Shown here one piece after another: positions 21,912 to 31,565 of a DNA stretch of 64,000 nucleotides (the stretch's first letter is position 1; each line of letters starts with the position of its first letter). The position numbers and the translations under genes are program-made. Source of the DNA: Erwinia pyri (GTDB taxonomy: Bacteria; Pseudomonadota; Gammaproteobacteria; Enterobacterales; Enterobacteriaceae); the NCBI RefSeq assembly GCF_030758455.1, contig NZ_CP132353.1, positions 3,968,001 to 4,032,000 on the forward strand, given 5' to 3'. The notes below the pieces were generated by a model. That model saw only the letters and a program-made list of their open reading frames with translations. It did no database searches and was not told the DNA's origin.

Positions 21912-24900
21912 ATGTTACGCCTGATTCTCACCGTTTTATTGGGCTGGAGCCTTCTCCAGCCAGCCTGGGGTGCCAGTGCACCCGACGCCGCCCCGATCAA
22001 GCAGCAGCTTGATGAGGCGAAGTCGGACAAAAATATGCCGAATCAGGCGGACGTCGTGGATGCGCTGCAGACGGCGCTGAACTGGCTGGAGGAGCGGGAA
22101 AAATCACTCGCCAATTCAGATGACTATCAGCAGGTTATTGACGGCTTCCCCAAACTCTCCCGCGATCTTCGCCAGCAGATTGTCGCGCTGGCGGAGAGTC
22201 CTAAAACCCTCAGCAACACCATCACCGCGCCAGAACTGGATCAGGAGATCCTCCAGGTCAGCAGCCAGCTACTGGAAGAGGGTCGCCAGGCGCAGCAGGA
22301 GCAGGACCGCGCCCGCGAAATCAGCGACTCTCTGGCTCAGCTTCCGCAGCAGCAGACGGAAGCGCGCCGGGCGCTGAATGAGATTGAACGCCGCCTGCAG
22401 GGACAGCCCTCGGCCACTACACCGCTTGCGCAGGCGCAGCTTGCTGCCCGTCAGGCTGAATCCGCCGCGCAAAAAGCCAAAGTGGATGAGCTGGAGCTGG
22501 CTCAGCTTTCAGCTAATAATCGCCAGGAGCTGGCCAGAATGCGCAGCGAGCTGCATCAGCGCAAGGCTGCTCAGCTTGATACCTATCTGCAGGATCTCCG
22601 CAATCAGCTCAACAGCCGCCGTCAGCGCGAAGCGGAAATTGCGCTGGAGCGCACCGAGCAGCTGGCGGAAAACAGCGGCGAGCTGCCGAAAAATATCAGT
22701 AGACAGTTCCGCGTCAACCGCGAGCTTTCCAATGATCTGAATCAGCAGGCGCAGCGCATGGACCTTGTGGCTTCCCAGCAGCGTACGGCCACCAACCAGA
22801 CCATTCAGGTGCGCCAGGCGCTGAGCACCATTCGCGAGCAGTCGCAGTGGCTGGGCGTCTCTAACGTGCTGGGCGAAGCGCTGCGCGCGCAGGTTGCGCG
22901 CCTGCCGGAGATGCCCAAACCCCAGCAGCTTGATATCGAAATGGGTGAGCTGCGGGTACAGCGGCTGCGCTATGAAGATCTTCTTGAGCAACAGCAGCAG
23001 CTGCGTAAGCTGAAGCAGGATGATGGCAGCCCGCTCACCAGCGAGCAAAGGCGTATTCTGGATGCGCAGATCAAGACCCAGCGTGAGCTGATAAACTCTT
23101 TACTCTCCGGCTGTGACAACCTGATCCTTGAGGTTACCAAGCTCAAGGTCGCTAATGGCCAGCTGGAGGATGCGCTCCACGAAGTGAAAGAGGCCACGCA
23201 CCGCTATCTGTTCTGGACAGCGGACGTGAATGCGTTAAGCCTGAACTTCCCGCTGGATCTGGCGCGCGATCTGAAAAGCCTGCTTTCTCTGGATACTCTC
23301 GGCCAGATGGGCGGCGCGCTGGTGATGATGTTTACCAGCCGTGAAACCGTGATCCCCATTATCGGCGCCGTGTTGCTGGTGGGCTTCAGCCTGAGTTCCC
23401 GCCGTCATTACCGCGAATTTATGGCTCGCTCGGCCAGCAAAGTGGGCAAAGTCACGCAGGATCGGTTTGGCCTGACCATGCGTACCGTGTTCTGGTCAAT
23501 CCTGGTTGCCCTGCCCCTTCCTGTGCTCTGGATGGCGCTGGGCTACGGCCTGCAGCATGCCTGGCCCTACCCTATCGCCGTTGCCATTGGCGATGGCGTC
23601 ACGGCGACGGTGCCGCTGCTGTGGGCATTTATGATTAGCGCCTCTTTTGCCCGCTCTCAGGGGCTGTTCATCGTGCATTTCCGCTGGCCCCAGGCGCGGG
23701 TTGCCCGCGCGATGCGTTTTTACACGCTGTGCGTCGGGCTGGTAGTGCCGCTGATTATGCTGTTGATCAGTTTTGATAATCTGGATGACAGGCAGTTCTC
23801 CTCCACGCTGGGCAGGCTCTGCTTTATTCTGATCTGCGGCGCACTGAGCCTGGTGACGGTCAGCCTGAAGCGGGCCGGCATTCCGCTGCATCTCGACAAA
23901 GAGGGCAACGGCGAGAACCTGATCAATACGCTGCTGTGGAACCTGATGATCTGCATCCCGCTGATCGCCGCGCTGGCCTCCTGCATTGGCTATCTGGCGA
24001 CGGCGCAGGCGCTGCTGGCAAGGCTGGAAACCTCCGTGGCTATCTGGTTCCTGCTGCTGGTGATCTACCACATTATTCGTCGCTGGATGCTTATTCAGCG
24101 CAGACGCATCGCCTTCGATCGCGCCCGTAACCGACGGGCGGATATCCTGGCGCAGCGGGCAAAAGGAGAAGAGGAGGCCGCGACGCCTCAGACCAACTCC
24201 GACACGCTGGAAGTGGAAGAGCCGGTGATTGACCTGGATGCTATCAGCGCGCAGTCGCTGCGGCTGGTGCGCTCGATTCTGACGCTGATCGCCCTGATCT
24301 CGGTCATCGTGCTCTGGTCAGAAATCCATTCGGCGTTTGGTTTCCTGGAAAACATCCGGCTGTGGGATGCCAGCACCACCGTGCAGGGCGTTGAAAGCCT
24401 GCAGCCGGTCACGCTGGGTTCGGTACTGATTGCGGTTCTGGTGCTGATTATCACCACGCAGCTGGTGAGAAACATGCCCGCGCTGCTGGAGCTGGCGCTG
24501 CTGCAACACTTAAGCCTGACGCCGGGCACCGGCTACGCCATCACAACTCTGACCAAATATGTGCTGATTTTTGTCGGCGGCCTGGTGGGCTTCTCGATGA
24601 TTGGCGTGGACTGGTCGAAGCTGCAATGGCTGGTCGCGGCGCTGGGTGTGGGATTAGGGTTTGGTTTGCAGGAGATCTTCGCCAACTTTATCTCTGGTCT
24701 GATCATTCTGTTTGAGAAGCCGATACGCATTGGCGATACCGTCACCATCCGCGATTTAACCGGCAGCATCACCAAAATCAACACGCGCGCTACCACCATT
24801 ACCGACTGGGACCGCAAAGAGATCATCGTGCCGAACAAGGCCTTTATCACCGAGCAGTTTATCAACTGGTCACTCTCTGACTCGGTGACGCGCGTGGTCC

Positions 24901-25247
24901 TCACCATTCCTGCGGCGGCGGAAGCTAACAGTGAAGAGGTTACCAACGTGCTGCTTACTGCCGCGCAGCGCTGCCAGTACGTGCTGGACACACCGCCAGC
25001 AGAAGTTTATCTGGTCGATCTGCAGCAGGGCATACAGCTGTTTGAGCTGCGTATTCATGCCGCCGAAATGGGTCACCGTATGCCGCTACGCCATGAACTG
25101 CATCAGCTGATCCTTCGCGGTTATCAGGAGCACGGGCTGGAGATGCCGTTCCCGCCGTTCCAGGTGCGGATGGAAACCATTGGCCGCAAGACGCCTGCGC
25201 AAAACGGCGCGCCCGCGGCAAGAACTTACAAATCGGGTGGATTGTAG
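21912..25247 (+). CDS. mscM: MscM, miniconductance mechanosensitive channel (YjeP)
   Basis: This MscS-superfamily channel opens on hypo-osmotic shock. The 1111 residues are close to the E. coli YjeP length of 1107. A signal peptide (cleavage after AWGAS) leads to a ~470-residue periplasmic part rich in coiled coil (repeated Gln/Glu/Arg/Ala), then about eleven membrane segments from about residue 480. The MscS pore and beta domain are at the C-terminus (about 890-1090), with GFGLQEIFANFISGLIILFEKPIRIGDTV and NKAFITEQFINWSL. It forms an operon with psd, spacing 9 bp, as in E. coli. Confidence 0.94.
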   Translation: MLRLILTVLLGWSLLQPAWGASAPDAAPIKQQLDEAKSDKNMPNQADVVDALQTALNWLEEREKSLANSDDYQQVIDGFPKLSRDLRQQIVALAESPKTLSNTITAPELDQEILQVSSQLLEEGRQAQQEQDRAREISDSLAQLPQQQTEARRALNEIERRLQGQPSATTPLAQAQLAARQAESAAQKAKVDELELAQLSANNRQELARMRSELHQRKAAQLDTYLQDLRNQLNSRRQREAEIALERTEQLAENSGELPKNISRQFRVNRELSNDLNQQAQRMDLVASQQRTATNQTIQVRQALSTIREQSQWLGVSNVLGEALRAQVARLPEMPKPQQLDIEMGELRVQRLRYEDLLEQQQQLRKLKQDDGSPLTSEQRRILDAQIKTQRELINSLLSGCDNLILEVTKLKVANGQLEDALHEVKEATHRYLFWTADVNALSLNFPLDLARDLKSLLSLDTLGQMGGALVMMFTSRETVIPIIGAVLLVGFSLSSRRHYREFMARSASKVGKVTQDRFGLTMRTVFWSILVALPLPVLWMALGYGLQHAWPYPIAVAIGDGVTATVPLLWAFMISASFARSQGLFIVHFRWPQARVARAMRFYTLCVGLVVPLIMLLISFDNLDDRQFSSTLGRLCFILICGALSLVTVSLKRAGIPLHLDKEGNGENLINTLLWNLMICIPLIAALASCIGYLATAQALLARLETSVAIWFLLLVIYHIIRRWMLIQRRRIAFDRARNRRADILAQRAKGEEEAATPQTNSDTLEVEEPVIDLDAISAQSLRLVRSILTLIALISVIVLWSEIHSAFGFLENIRLWDASTTVQGVESLQPVTLGSVLIAVLVLIITTQLVRNMPALLELALLQHLSLTPGTGYAITTLTKYVLIFVGGLVGFSMIGVDWSKLQWLVAALGVGLGFGLQEIFANFISGLIILFEKPIRIGDTVTIRDLTGSITKINTRATTITDWDRKEIIVPNKAFITEQFINWSLSDSVTRVVLTIPAAAEANSEEVTNVLLTAAQRCQYVLDTPPAEVYLVDLQQGIQLFELRIHAAEMGHRMPLRHELHQLILRGYQEHGLEMPFPPFQVRMETIGRKTPAQNGAPAARTYKSGGL

Positions 25248-25315
25248 AGCCAGTGGCCGGGGCGGAATAACAGCTCAGAAAACGGAGGCGGTGGAGAACC
25301 GCCTCCGGTAGCGGG

Positions 25316-26293
25316 TCAGCAGCGATCGACGGAGAAAGCGATCACTTCACTCAGCGTTTCCGCTTTCAGTGCCAGCATCACAATGCGATCCACGCCTAAC
25401 GCCACGCCTGAACAGTCCGGCATGCCGTGCGCCAGCGCATCCAGCAGATTAGTATCAACAGGATGCTGCGGCAGGCCACGCGCGGCGCGTTTCCGGTTAT
25501 CCTGCTCGAACCGCTGACGCTGTTCACGGCTGTCGGTCAGCTCGCGGAAGCCATTTGCCAGCTCAATTCCCCGGAAGTAAACCTCAAAACGCTCCGCAAC
25601 GCGGTGATCCTCAGTACTGATCTCCGCAAGAGCCGCCTGGCTTGCCGGGAAATGATAGACAAAGGCGGGTTTATCTTTACCAATCTGCGGCTCCACGCCC
25701 ATCATAAACAGCAGTTGCAGCAGCGTGTCGCGGTCTTCTTCACGGTTCGCCAGCTCGCCCACGCCCAGCTTTTCAGCGACTTCACGCAGCTGCGTTTTGT
25801 CTGCTGAGAGCGGGTCGATCTCCAGGTGACGGATAAAAGCCTGCTGATAAGAGAGCGTTTCTGCCGGTGCGCATTCCAGCACCTGCTGCAGCAGATCGTC
25901 CACCTCATTCATCAGCCGGTACATATCGTAGTGTGGTCGGTACCATTCGAGCATGGTGAATTCAGGATTATGATGGCGCCCTGCTTCTTCGTTACGGAAG
26001 CTGCGGCAGAGCTGAAAGATGGGACCGCTCCCCGCCGCCAGCAGACGCTTCATATGGTATTCCGGGCTGGTCATCAGATAGAGATCCAGCCCCTGCGCCG
26101 CGCCTGGCCCGACGAAACGGGTCTGGAAAGGAAACAGATGAACATCGGTCACCGTCGCCTGGCTCATGGCAGGGGTTTCCACTTCTAATACCCCTCGATC
26201 GGCAAAGAATCGCCGAATTTCCGCCATAATCGCCGCACGCTTCAACAAATTGGCAATGGGTGCGCTCGGCAGCCAGCTGGCCGTATCGCTCAT
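25316..26293 (-). CDS. epmA: EpmA, elongation factor P beta-lysylation ligase
   Basis: EpmA (PoxA/GenX) is a class II lysyl-tRNA-synthetase paralogue that attaches (R)-beta-lysine to Lys34 of EF-P. It has only the catalytic domain and no anticodon-binding domain. In 325 residues, as in E. coli, class II motifs are visible: motif 2 [22 protein letters not shown] and motif 3 [12 protein letters not shown]. The ATG at 26293 ([12 protein letters not shown]) is chosen; an adjacent upstream ATG gives one extra Met. AGGAG precedes both. Its partner genes efp and epmB are 5 kb away. Confidence 0.95.
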   Translation of the reverse strand: MSDTASWLPSAPIANLLKRAAIMAEIRRFFADRGVLEVETPAMSQATVTDVHLFPFQTRFVGPGAAQGLDLYLMTSPEYHMKRLLAAGSGPIFQLCRSFRNEEAGRHHNPEFTMLEWYRPHYDMYRLMNEVDDLLQQVLECAPAETLSYQQAFIRHLEIDPLSADKTQLREVAEKLGVGELANREEDRDTLLQLLFMMGVEPQIGKDKPAFVYHFPASQAALAEISTEDHRVAERFEVYFRGIELANGFRELTDSREQRQRFEQDNRKRAARGLPQHPVDTNLLDALAHGMPDCSGVALGVDRIVMLALKAETLSEVIAFSVDRC

Positions 26294-26465
26294 CATCTTT
26301 ACTCCTCATCAGACAGGGTGAAGCAGTCTACCTGTACCGGCAGGAACACACAAATTTGCGCGGAGAAATTCCCCTTAAGCGCTAAACAGCCTGACAAACA
26401 GCGGGTAAAAACCCTGACGCCGCTCCCGTTTTTTCTGTTTATTTCCCGACCAAATACCGGAACAT

Positions 26466-26533
26466 ATCAAGTTTAGCGGTGATGGGCAGTTTTATACTGA
26501 TGCCCCTGGAAAAAATAAGGGCATGCCCTTTTT
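26466..26533 (+). promoter_or_regulatory. frdA upstream region: possible FNR half-site, -10 and leader hairpin
   Basis: The 271-bp epmA-frdA interval holds TATACT (26493-26498) as a possible -10. ATCAA (26466-26470) would be half of an FNR site centred near -41 of the implied start. A short stem AAGGG/CCCTT with loop CATG follows at 26517-26530, then four more T. FNR activation of frd is known in E. coli; only one half-site is visible here. Confidence 0.35.
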
Positions 26534-26564
26534 TCCACTCTGACAGTCTGACAGGGAGAACACT

Positions 26565-28346
26565 GTGCACACTTGTACTGCCGATCTGGTCATTGTCGGC
26601 GCTGGCGGGGCTGGCCTGCGCGCCGCCATTGCCGCTGCCGAAGCAAATCCCACCCTCTCTATTGCGCTGGTTTCCAAAGTCTATCCCATGCGCAGTCACA
26701 CGGTCGCCGCTGAAGGCGGCTCTGCTGCCGTTACTCAGGCCCATGACAGTTTTGACCTGCATTTTCAGGATACCGTTGCAGGCGGTGACTGGCTTTGCGA
26801 GCAGGATGTCGTCGACTATTTTGTTGAACACTGTCCGCGTGAGATGACGCAGCTTGAGCTATGGGGCTGCCCCTGGAGCCGCAAGGAGGATGGCTCGGTT
26901 AACGTTCGCCGCTTTGGCGGCATGAAGATTGAGCGCACCTGGTTTGCTGCGGATAAAACCGGTTTTCATATGCTGCATACGCTCTTTCAAACCTCGCTGA
27001 AATATCCGCAAATCCAGCGTTTCGACGAGCACTTCGTGCTTGATTTACTGGTTGATGAAGGCAAAGCGCGCGGCCTGGTGGCGATGAACATAATGGAAGG
27101 GACGCTGGTGCAGATCCATGCGGCGGCGGTGGTGCTGGCTACCGGCGGCGCTGCCAGAGTCTATCGCTATAACACCAACGGCGGCATCGTCACCGGCGAC
27201 GGCATGGGCATGGCGCTGCGTCACGGCGTACCGCTGCGCGACATGGAGTTTGTGCAGTACCATCCCACCGGACTTCCCGGATCGGGGATCCTGATGACCG
27301 AAGGCTGCCGGGGCGAAGGCGGCATCATGGTCAACAGACACGGCTATCGCTACCTGCAGGATTATGGCATGGGGCCGGAAACGCCGCTGGGTCAGCCAAA
27401 AAATAAATATATGGAGCTGGGCCCGCGCGACAAAGTTTCTCAGGCTTTCTGGCACGAATGGCAGAAGGGCAACACTATCGCTACGCCACGCGGAGACGTG
27501 GTTCATCTTGACCTGCGCCACCTTGGCGAGAAGAAGCTGCACGAACGGCTGCCGTTTATCTGCGAACTGAGCAAGGCCTACATCGGCGTCGACCCTGCAG
27601 AGGCCCCGATCCCCGTCAGGCCTACCGCCCATTACACCATGGGAGGAATAGAAACCAATACCGGGTGTGAAACACGTATCTCCGGGCTGTTCGCCGTGGG
27701 TGAATGCTCATCCGTGGGGCTGCATGGCGCCAACCGTCTGGGTTCCAACTCGCTGGCGGAGCTGGCCGTCTTTGGCCGGTTAGCCGGGGAAAATGCGGCC
27801 GCGCATGCCCTGCAACATCCGGCTAAATTCACCAGCGTGGTGGAGGCTCAGGCAAGGGACTGCGAAAGCCGCTTAAAAGGTCTGGTCAATCAGCAGGGTA
27901 AAGAGAGCTGGTCTGCTCTGCGCGATGAGATGGGGCTGGCAATGGAGGAAGGGTGCGGCATTTACCGCACGCCTGAGCTGATGCAGAAAACCATCGATAA
28001 ACTGGCCGAGCTGCAGGAGCGATTTAAACAGGTGCATATCAGCGATACCAGCAGCGTTTTCAACACCCAGCTGCTTTACAGCATCGAACTTGGTCACGGC
28101 CTCAACGTAGCGGAGTGCATGGCGCATTCGGCGATGCAGCGCAAAGAGTCCAGAGGGGCCCACCAGCGTCTGGATGAAGGTTGTACCACGCGCAATGATG
28201 AGCAGTTCCTTAAACATTCGCTGAGCTACTACACCCCGGCAGGCGCGCCCGTTATTGCCTGGGATAAGGTGAACATCACCCGTCTGCCGCCAGCAAAACG
28301 CCTCTATGGCGCAGAGGCGGAACACAAGGAGGCTACTCATGGCTGA
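26565..28346 (+). CDS. frdA: Fumarate reductase flavoprotein subunit
   Basis: FrdA is the catalytic subunit of the anaerobic menaquinol:fumarate reductase. The 593 residues (E. coli 602) have the FAD-binding [11 protein letters not shown] near the N-terminus, covalent-flavin His45 in [10 protein letters not shown], the substrate-site stretch [21 protein letters not shown] and [19 protein letters not shown]. The start is GTG 26565 with GGGAG upstream; the protein begins [15 protein letters not shown]. It overlaps frdB by 8 bp. Together with aspA and dcuA in this window it supports fumarate respiration. Confidence 0.96.
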   Translation: MHTCTADLVIVGAGGAGLRAAIAAAEANPTLSIALVSKVYPMRSHTVAAEGGSAAVTQAHDSFDLHFQDTVAGGDWLCEQDVVDYFVEHCPREMTQLELWGCPWSRKEDGSVNVRRFGGMKIERTWFAADKTGFHMLHTLFQTSLKYPQIQRFDEHFVLDLLVDEGKARGLVAMNIMEGTLVQIHAAAVVLATGGAARVYRYNTNGGIVTGDGMGMALRHGVPLRDMEFVQYHPTGLPGSGILMTEGCRGEGGIMVNRHGYRYLQDYGMGPETPLGQPKNKYMELGPRDKVSQAFWHEWQKGNTIATPRGDVVHLDLRHLGEKKLHERLPFICELSKAYIGVDPAEAPIPVRPTAHYTMGGIETNTGCETRISGLFAVGECSSVGLHGANRLGSNSLAELAVFGRLAGENAAAHALQHPAKFTSVVEAQARDCESRLKGLVNQQGKESWSALRDEMGLAMEEGCGIYRTPELMQKTIDKLAELQERFKQVHISDTSSVFNTQLLYSIELGHGLNVAECMAHSAMQRKESRGAHQRLDEGCTTRNDEQFLKHSLSYYTPAGAPVIAWDKVNITRLPPAKRLYGAEAEHKEATHG

Positions 28347-29073
28347 ACTCGCCCGCTGTAGAATCGATATTCAGCGCTATAACCCGGAAACCGATCTGCT
28401 GCCGCGCAATGAAATTTTCGAGGTTCCCTGGGATGAGCAGACCTCATTGCTGGACGCGCTGGGCTATATCAAAGATAACCTGGCTTTCGATCTCTCCTGG
28501 CGCTGGTCATGCAGAATGGCGATATGCGGCTCCTGCGGCATGATGGTGAACGGCGTCCCCAAGCTGGCGTGCAAAACTTTTCTGCGCCACTACCCGCAAG
28601 GAATGAAAATTGAGCCGCTGGCCCATTTTCCCGTTGAACGGGATCTGATTGTGGACATGAGCCGCTTTATTGAAAGCCTGGAAGCGATCAAACCGTGGAT
28701 TATTGGTAATCCGCGCGAGGCGGCAAAAGGACCCAACCGGCAAACGCCTTCGCAGATGGCGAAATACCACCAGTTTTCCGGCTGTATCAACTGCGGCCTC
28801 TGCTATGCCGCCTGCCCACAATTTGGTTTAAATCCCGAATTCATTGGTCCGGCCGCTATTACCCTGGCGCACCGTTATAACCTCGACAATCGCGATAAAG
28901 GGCGGGCGCAGCGTATGCCTCTGCTCAACGGCGATAACGGCGTCTGGCCCTGCACCTTTGTGGGTTACTGTTCAGAAGTATGCCCCAAACATGTCGATCC
29001 GGCTGCCGCTATTCAGCAGAGCAAAGTGGAAAGCACCAAAGACTTTATGATTGCCACCCTCAGACCGCAATAA
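28339..29073 (+). CDS. frdB: Fumarate reductase iron-sulphur subunit
   Basis: FrdB passes electrons from menaquinol to FrdA through three clusters. The ligands are visible: the [2Fe-2S] set in [15 protein letters not shown] plus a later Cys in KLACKTF, and two ferredoxin-like motifs [12 protein letters not shown] and [17 protein letters not shown]. At 244 residues it equals E. coli FrdB. The start ATG 28339 lies inside the end of frdA with AAGGAGG 7 bases upstream; the longer frame starting at 28306 is an artefact. Confidence 0.96.
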   Translation: MAELARCRIDIQRYNPETDLLPRNEIFEVPWDEQTSLLDALGYIKDNLAFDLSWRWSCRMAICGSCGMMVNGVPKLACKTFLRHYPQGMKIEPLAHFPVERDLIVDMSRFIESLEAIKPWIIGNPREAAKGPNRQTPSQMAKYHQFSGCINCGLCYAACPQFGLNPEFIGPAAITLAHRYNLDNRDKGRAQRMPLLNGDNGVWPCTFVGYCSEVCPKHVDPAAAIQQSKVESTKDFMIATLRPQ

Positions 29074-29084
29074 GGAGCCGCCAG

Positions 29085-29486
29085 ATGAGTACCAAGAGGA
29101 AACCTTATCATAAGCCGATTGCCGCTAACTGGTGGCAACAACTGGGCTTCTACCGCTTTTATATGCTGCGCGAAGCCACCGCCATTCCGGCCGTCTGGTT
29201 CAGCCTGGAGCTGATTTACGGACTCTTTGCGCTGAAAAAGGGTGAAGAGAGCTGGCTCGCCTTTGTTGCTCTGTTGCAGTACCCGGTGCTGCTGGTGATA
29301 AACGTGCTGGTGCTGGCCGCCGCCCTGCTGCACAGCAAAACCTGGTTCGACCTGGCCCCCAAAGCGCAGATCCTTGTGATGGGTGGTAAAAAAGTCTCCC
29401 TTGGCCCAATTGTTAAGGGGCTATGGGCGGTAATGATTCTGGTCAGCCTGATCCTGCTGACTTGGGTACTGGTACAGGAGCAGTAA
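29085..29486 (+). CDS. frdC: Fumarate reductase membrane subunit C
   Basis: FrdC is one of two membrane anchors that bind menaquinol. The 133 residues have three hydrophobic helices (about 32-50, 63-85 and 107-128) and the conserved [18 protein letters not shown]-terminus and [22 protein letters not shown] 29085 is preceded by AAGGAG 8 bases upstream; it lies 11 bp after frdB. Its stop overlaps the frdD start (TAATG). Confidence 0.94.
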   Translation: MSTKRKPYHKPIAANWWQQLGFYRFYMLREATAIPAVWFSLELIYGLFALKKGEESWLAFVALLQYPVLLVINVLVLAAALLHSKTWFDLAPKAQILVMGGKKVSLGPIVKGLWAVMILVSLILLTWVLVQEQ

Positions 29487-29842
29487 TGAAAAAGCTGACA
29501 ACACGTTCAGACGAACCTATTTTCTGGAGCCTGTTTGGAGCAGGCGGCATGTGGGCGGCGATTGTCTCGCCAGTAGTGGTTTTGCTGGTGGGGATCTTTT
29601 TACCGCTGGGGATTGGCACCAGCGGCGGGCTGAGCTACGAACGGCTGCTGCATGCCGCTCACACTCTGCCTGGCCGTCTCTTTCTTTTTCTGGTGATTGT
29701 GATGCCGCTCTGGTGTGGCCTGCACCGGCTCCATCACGGCATGCATGACCTCCGCCTGCACGTTCCTGCCGGCAAATGGGTGTTTTATGGGTTTGCTGCA
29801 ATCCTCACCGTGGTCACGGCTATCGGCGTGATGACACTGTAA
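29486..29842 (+). CDS. frdD: Fumarate reductase membrane subunit D
   Basis: FrdD is the second membrane anchor. The 118 residues have three transmembrane helices (about 23-45, 61-82 and 98-118) and family-typical segments [20 protein letters not shown] and [17 protein letters not shown]. The ATG shares one base with the frdC stop, so translation is coupled. It is the last gene of frdABCD; blc follows after 72 bp on the same strand. Confidence 0.94.
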   Translation: MKKLTTRSDEPIFWSLFGAGGMWAAIVSPVVVLLVGIFLPLGIGTSGGLSYERLLHAAHTLPGRLFLFLVIVMPLWCGLHRLHHGMHDLRLHVPAGKWVFYGFAAILTVVTAIGVMTL

Positions 29843-29914
29843 ATCTCAGGCGGCCTACCGCCGCCTGATAAAAATCTTCTATACTCAAGCCATTCATACT
29901 TAAAGGAATAGCTT

Positions 29915-30442
29915 ATGTCTCTGTGGAAATTTCTGGCGGCCGGTACCGGCGCCCTGCTCTCGGTAGCCTGTAGCACCACGCCGCCCAAAGGCGTGACGCC
30001 GGTCGAAGGCTTTAACGCTGACCTCTATCTGGGAAGCTGGTATGAAATCGCAAGATTAAATCATCCCTTTGAGCGGGGCCTGGATCACGTTACGGCTACC
30101 TACAGCAAACGGGACGATGGCGGCTTAAAAGTGGTGAATCGTGGCTATAACAGTAAAAAAGAGCGCTGGCAGGAGAGCGAGGGGAAAGCCTATTTTACCG
30201 GCGAGCCAAGCCGGGCCGCGCTGAAGGTTTCATTCTTCGGCCCGTTTTACGGTGGCTATAACGTAATTGCGCTGGATAACGCCTATCAACATGCGCTGAT
30301 TTGCGGGCCCAACAGAGACTATTTGTGGATCCTCTCACGCACGCCGCAGATTAGCGACCAGGTTAAAACAGCACTGCTGGAGAAGGCTCGAACGGATGGA
30401 TTTGCGGTGGATAAGCTGATTTGGGTGAAGCAGACGCATTAA
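29915..30442 (+). CDS. blc: Blc, outer-membrane lipocalin
   Basis: Blc is a bacterial lipocalin lipoprotein thought to bind lysophospholipids at the inner leaflet of the outer membrane. The 175 residues start with a lipoprotein signal (lipobox LSVAC, Cys20). The lipocalin signature YLGSWYEIARLNHPFERGL and the second motif YLWILSRTP are present, with the conserved KVSFFGPFYGGYNVIALD. AAGGAA precedes the ATG by 9 bases. In E. coli sugE sits beside blc; here it is absent and blc converges on ecnB. Confidence 0.94.
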   Translation: MSLWKFLAAGTGALLSVACSTTPPKGVTPVEGFNADLYLGSWYEIARLNHPFERGLDHVTATYSKRDDGGLKVVNRGYNSKKERWQESEGKAYFTGEPSRAALKVSFFGPFYGGYNVIALDNAYQHALICGPNRDYLWILSRTPQISDQVKTALLEKARTDGFAVDKLIWVKQTH

Positions 30443-30522
30443 GGAGTACTGGACGGAAGAGATTGCGTAAGCGGGTTTCCCGGAAGGTCAATGAGGCCGG
30501 TGCAGAGCACCGGCACCCGGGA

Positions 30523-30657
30523 TTACTGAGCGCTTCGCTGGATCGCCTGCCCACCGGCAGAGACATCTTCACCCACGCCACGCGTAGTATTACAGGCTGT
30601 GAGCACCGAAGAGAGCACCAGAACAGAAAGAATCGAAATAATACTTTTCTTTAACAT
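30523..30657 (-). CDS. ecnB: Entericidin B-like small lipoprotein
   Basis: This 44-residue protein begins [22 protein letters not shown] and continues [18 protein letters not shown], nearly matching E. coli EcnB in the lipobox (LTAC, Cys22) and NTTRGVGED. It should be a small acylated envelope lipoprotein. EcnB is the bacteriolytic member of the entericidin antidote/toxin pair in E. coli, under RpoS and EnvZ/OmpR control. AAGGA precedes the ATG. It lies 110 bp downstream of ecnA on the same strand. Confidence 0.9.
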   Translation of the reverse strand: MLKKSIISILSVLVLSSVLTACNTTRGVGEDVSAGGQAIQRSAQ

Positions 30658-30767
30658 GGGAATGTCCTTTTAAGGTGAAGTAAAGTACTGCGATCAAAGC
30701 ATAGCCGTAATTTAGCCATATGCGCCTGACAGAAGTAACAAAAAGGACATTTTAGGACATGGAGAAT

Positions 30768-30899
30768 TTATTTGGCGGCGTGTGAGATGGCACCACCGAG
30801 GTGCTGAACGTCCTCACCAAAACCGTGGAAGGTATTACAGGCGCTGAGCGCGCTGGTCATTAACAGTGTGACAACAAGGCGTTTTATCCACTTCATCAT
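30768..30899 (-). CDS. ecnA: Entericidin A-like small lipoprotein
   Basis: This 43-residue protein reads MMKWIKRLVVTLLMTSALSAC then NTFHGFGEDVQHLGGAISHAAK. It matches E. coli EcnA in lipobox (LSAC, Cys21) and in GFGED.XHLG.XIS. In E. coli EcnA is considered the antidote to EcnB. Two adjacent ATG codons (30899, 30896) are possible starts; no strong Shine-Dalgarno is visible. The gene follows efp by 58 bp on the same strand, as in E. coli. Confidence 0.9.
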   Translation of the reverse strand: MMKWIKRLVVTLLMTSALSACNTFHGFGEDVQHLGGAISHAAK

Positions 30900-30957
30900 C
30901 TGAATCGGCTCACATCATTAAAGAAAAGGGCCTGAAAACAGGCCCACTTCCCGGCGG

Positions 30958-31524
30958 TTATTTTACGCGAGAAACGTATTCACCTGAACGGGTATCCACA
31001 CGAATAACTTCACCAATCTGCACGAACAGCGGCACTTTCACCACGGCACCGGTAGAGAGCGTAGCGGGCTTGCCGCCGGTTCCTGCGGTATCGCCTTTCA
31101 GACCTGGATCGGTATCAGTGATCTCCAGCTCCACGAAGTTTGGTGGCAGCACCTGGATCGGCTTGCCGTTCCACAGGGTCACGATACATTCAGCATTATC
31201 CAGCAGCCATTTAGCCGCATCGCCAACGGTCTTCTCTTCAACAGGGTGCTGTTCAAAGGTTTCCGGGTGCATGAAGTGGTAGAACTCACCGTCGTTGTAC
31301 AGGTAGTTCAGGTTGGTATCTACTACGTCTGCGCCTTCGGCGGAGTCGGTAGATTTAAACGTTTTCTCAACGCGGCTGCCGGTCAGCAGGCGACGCATTT
31401 TCACGCGAGCAAAAGCCTGGCCTTTGCCTGGTTTAACGAACTCGCTCGATTCGATAGCGTAAGGTTCGCCTTCGAACATGATTTTAAGACCGGGACGGAA
31501 ATCGTTGCTAGAATAAGTCGCCAT
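30958..31524 (-). CDS. efp: Elongation factor P
   Basis: EF-P relieves ribosome stalling at polyproline. The 188 residues form three beta-barrel domains; the modified lysine is K34 in [16 protein letters not shown], the residue beta-lysylated by EpmA after EpmB makes (R)-beta-lysine. The C-terminal signature domain ends [18 protein letters not shown]. It is divergent from epmB across 41 bp, the E. coli arrangement. Confidence 0.97.
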   Translation of the reverse strand: MATYSSNDFRPGLKIMFEGEPYAIESSEFVKPGKGQAFARVKMRRLLTGSRVEKTFKSTDSAEGADVVDTNLNYLYNDGEFYHFMHPETFEQHPVEEKTVGDAAKWLLDNAECIVTLWNGKPIQVLPPNFVELEITDTDPGLKGDTAGTGGKPATLSTGAVVKVPLFVQIGEVIRVDTRSGEYVSRVK

Positions 31525-31565
31525 AAAGGCCCTCTACAATTTAATACTGGTACTTAGCCAAAAAA

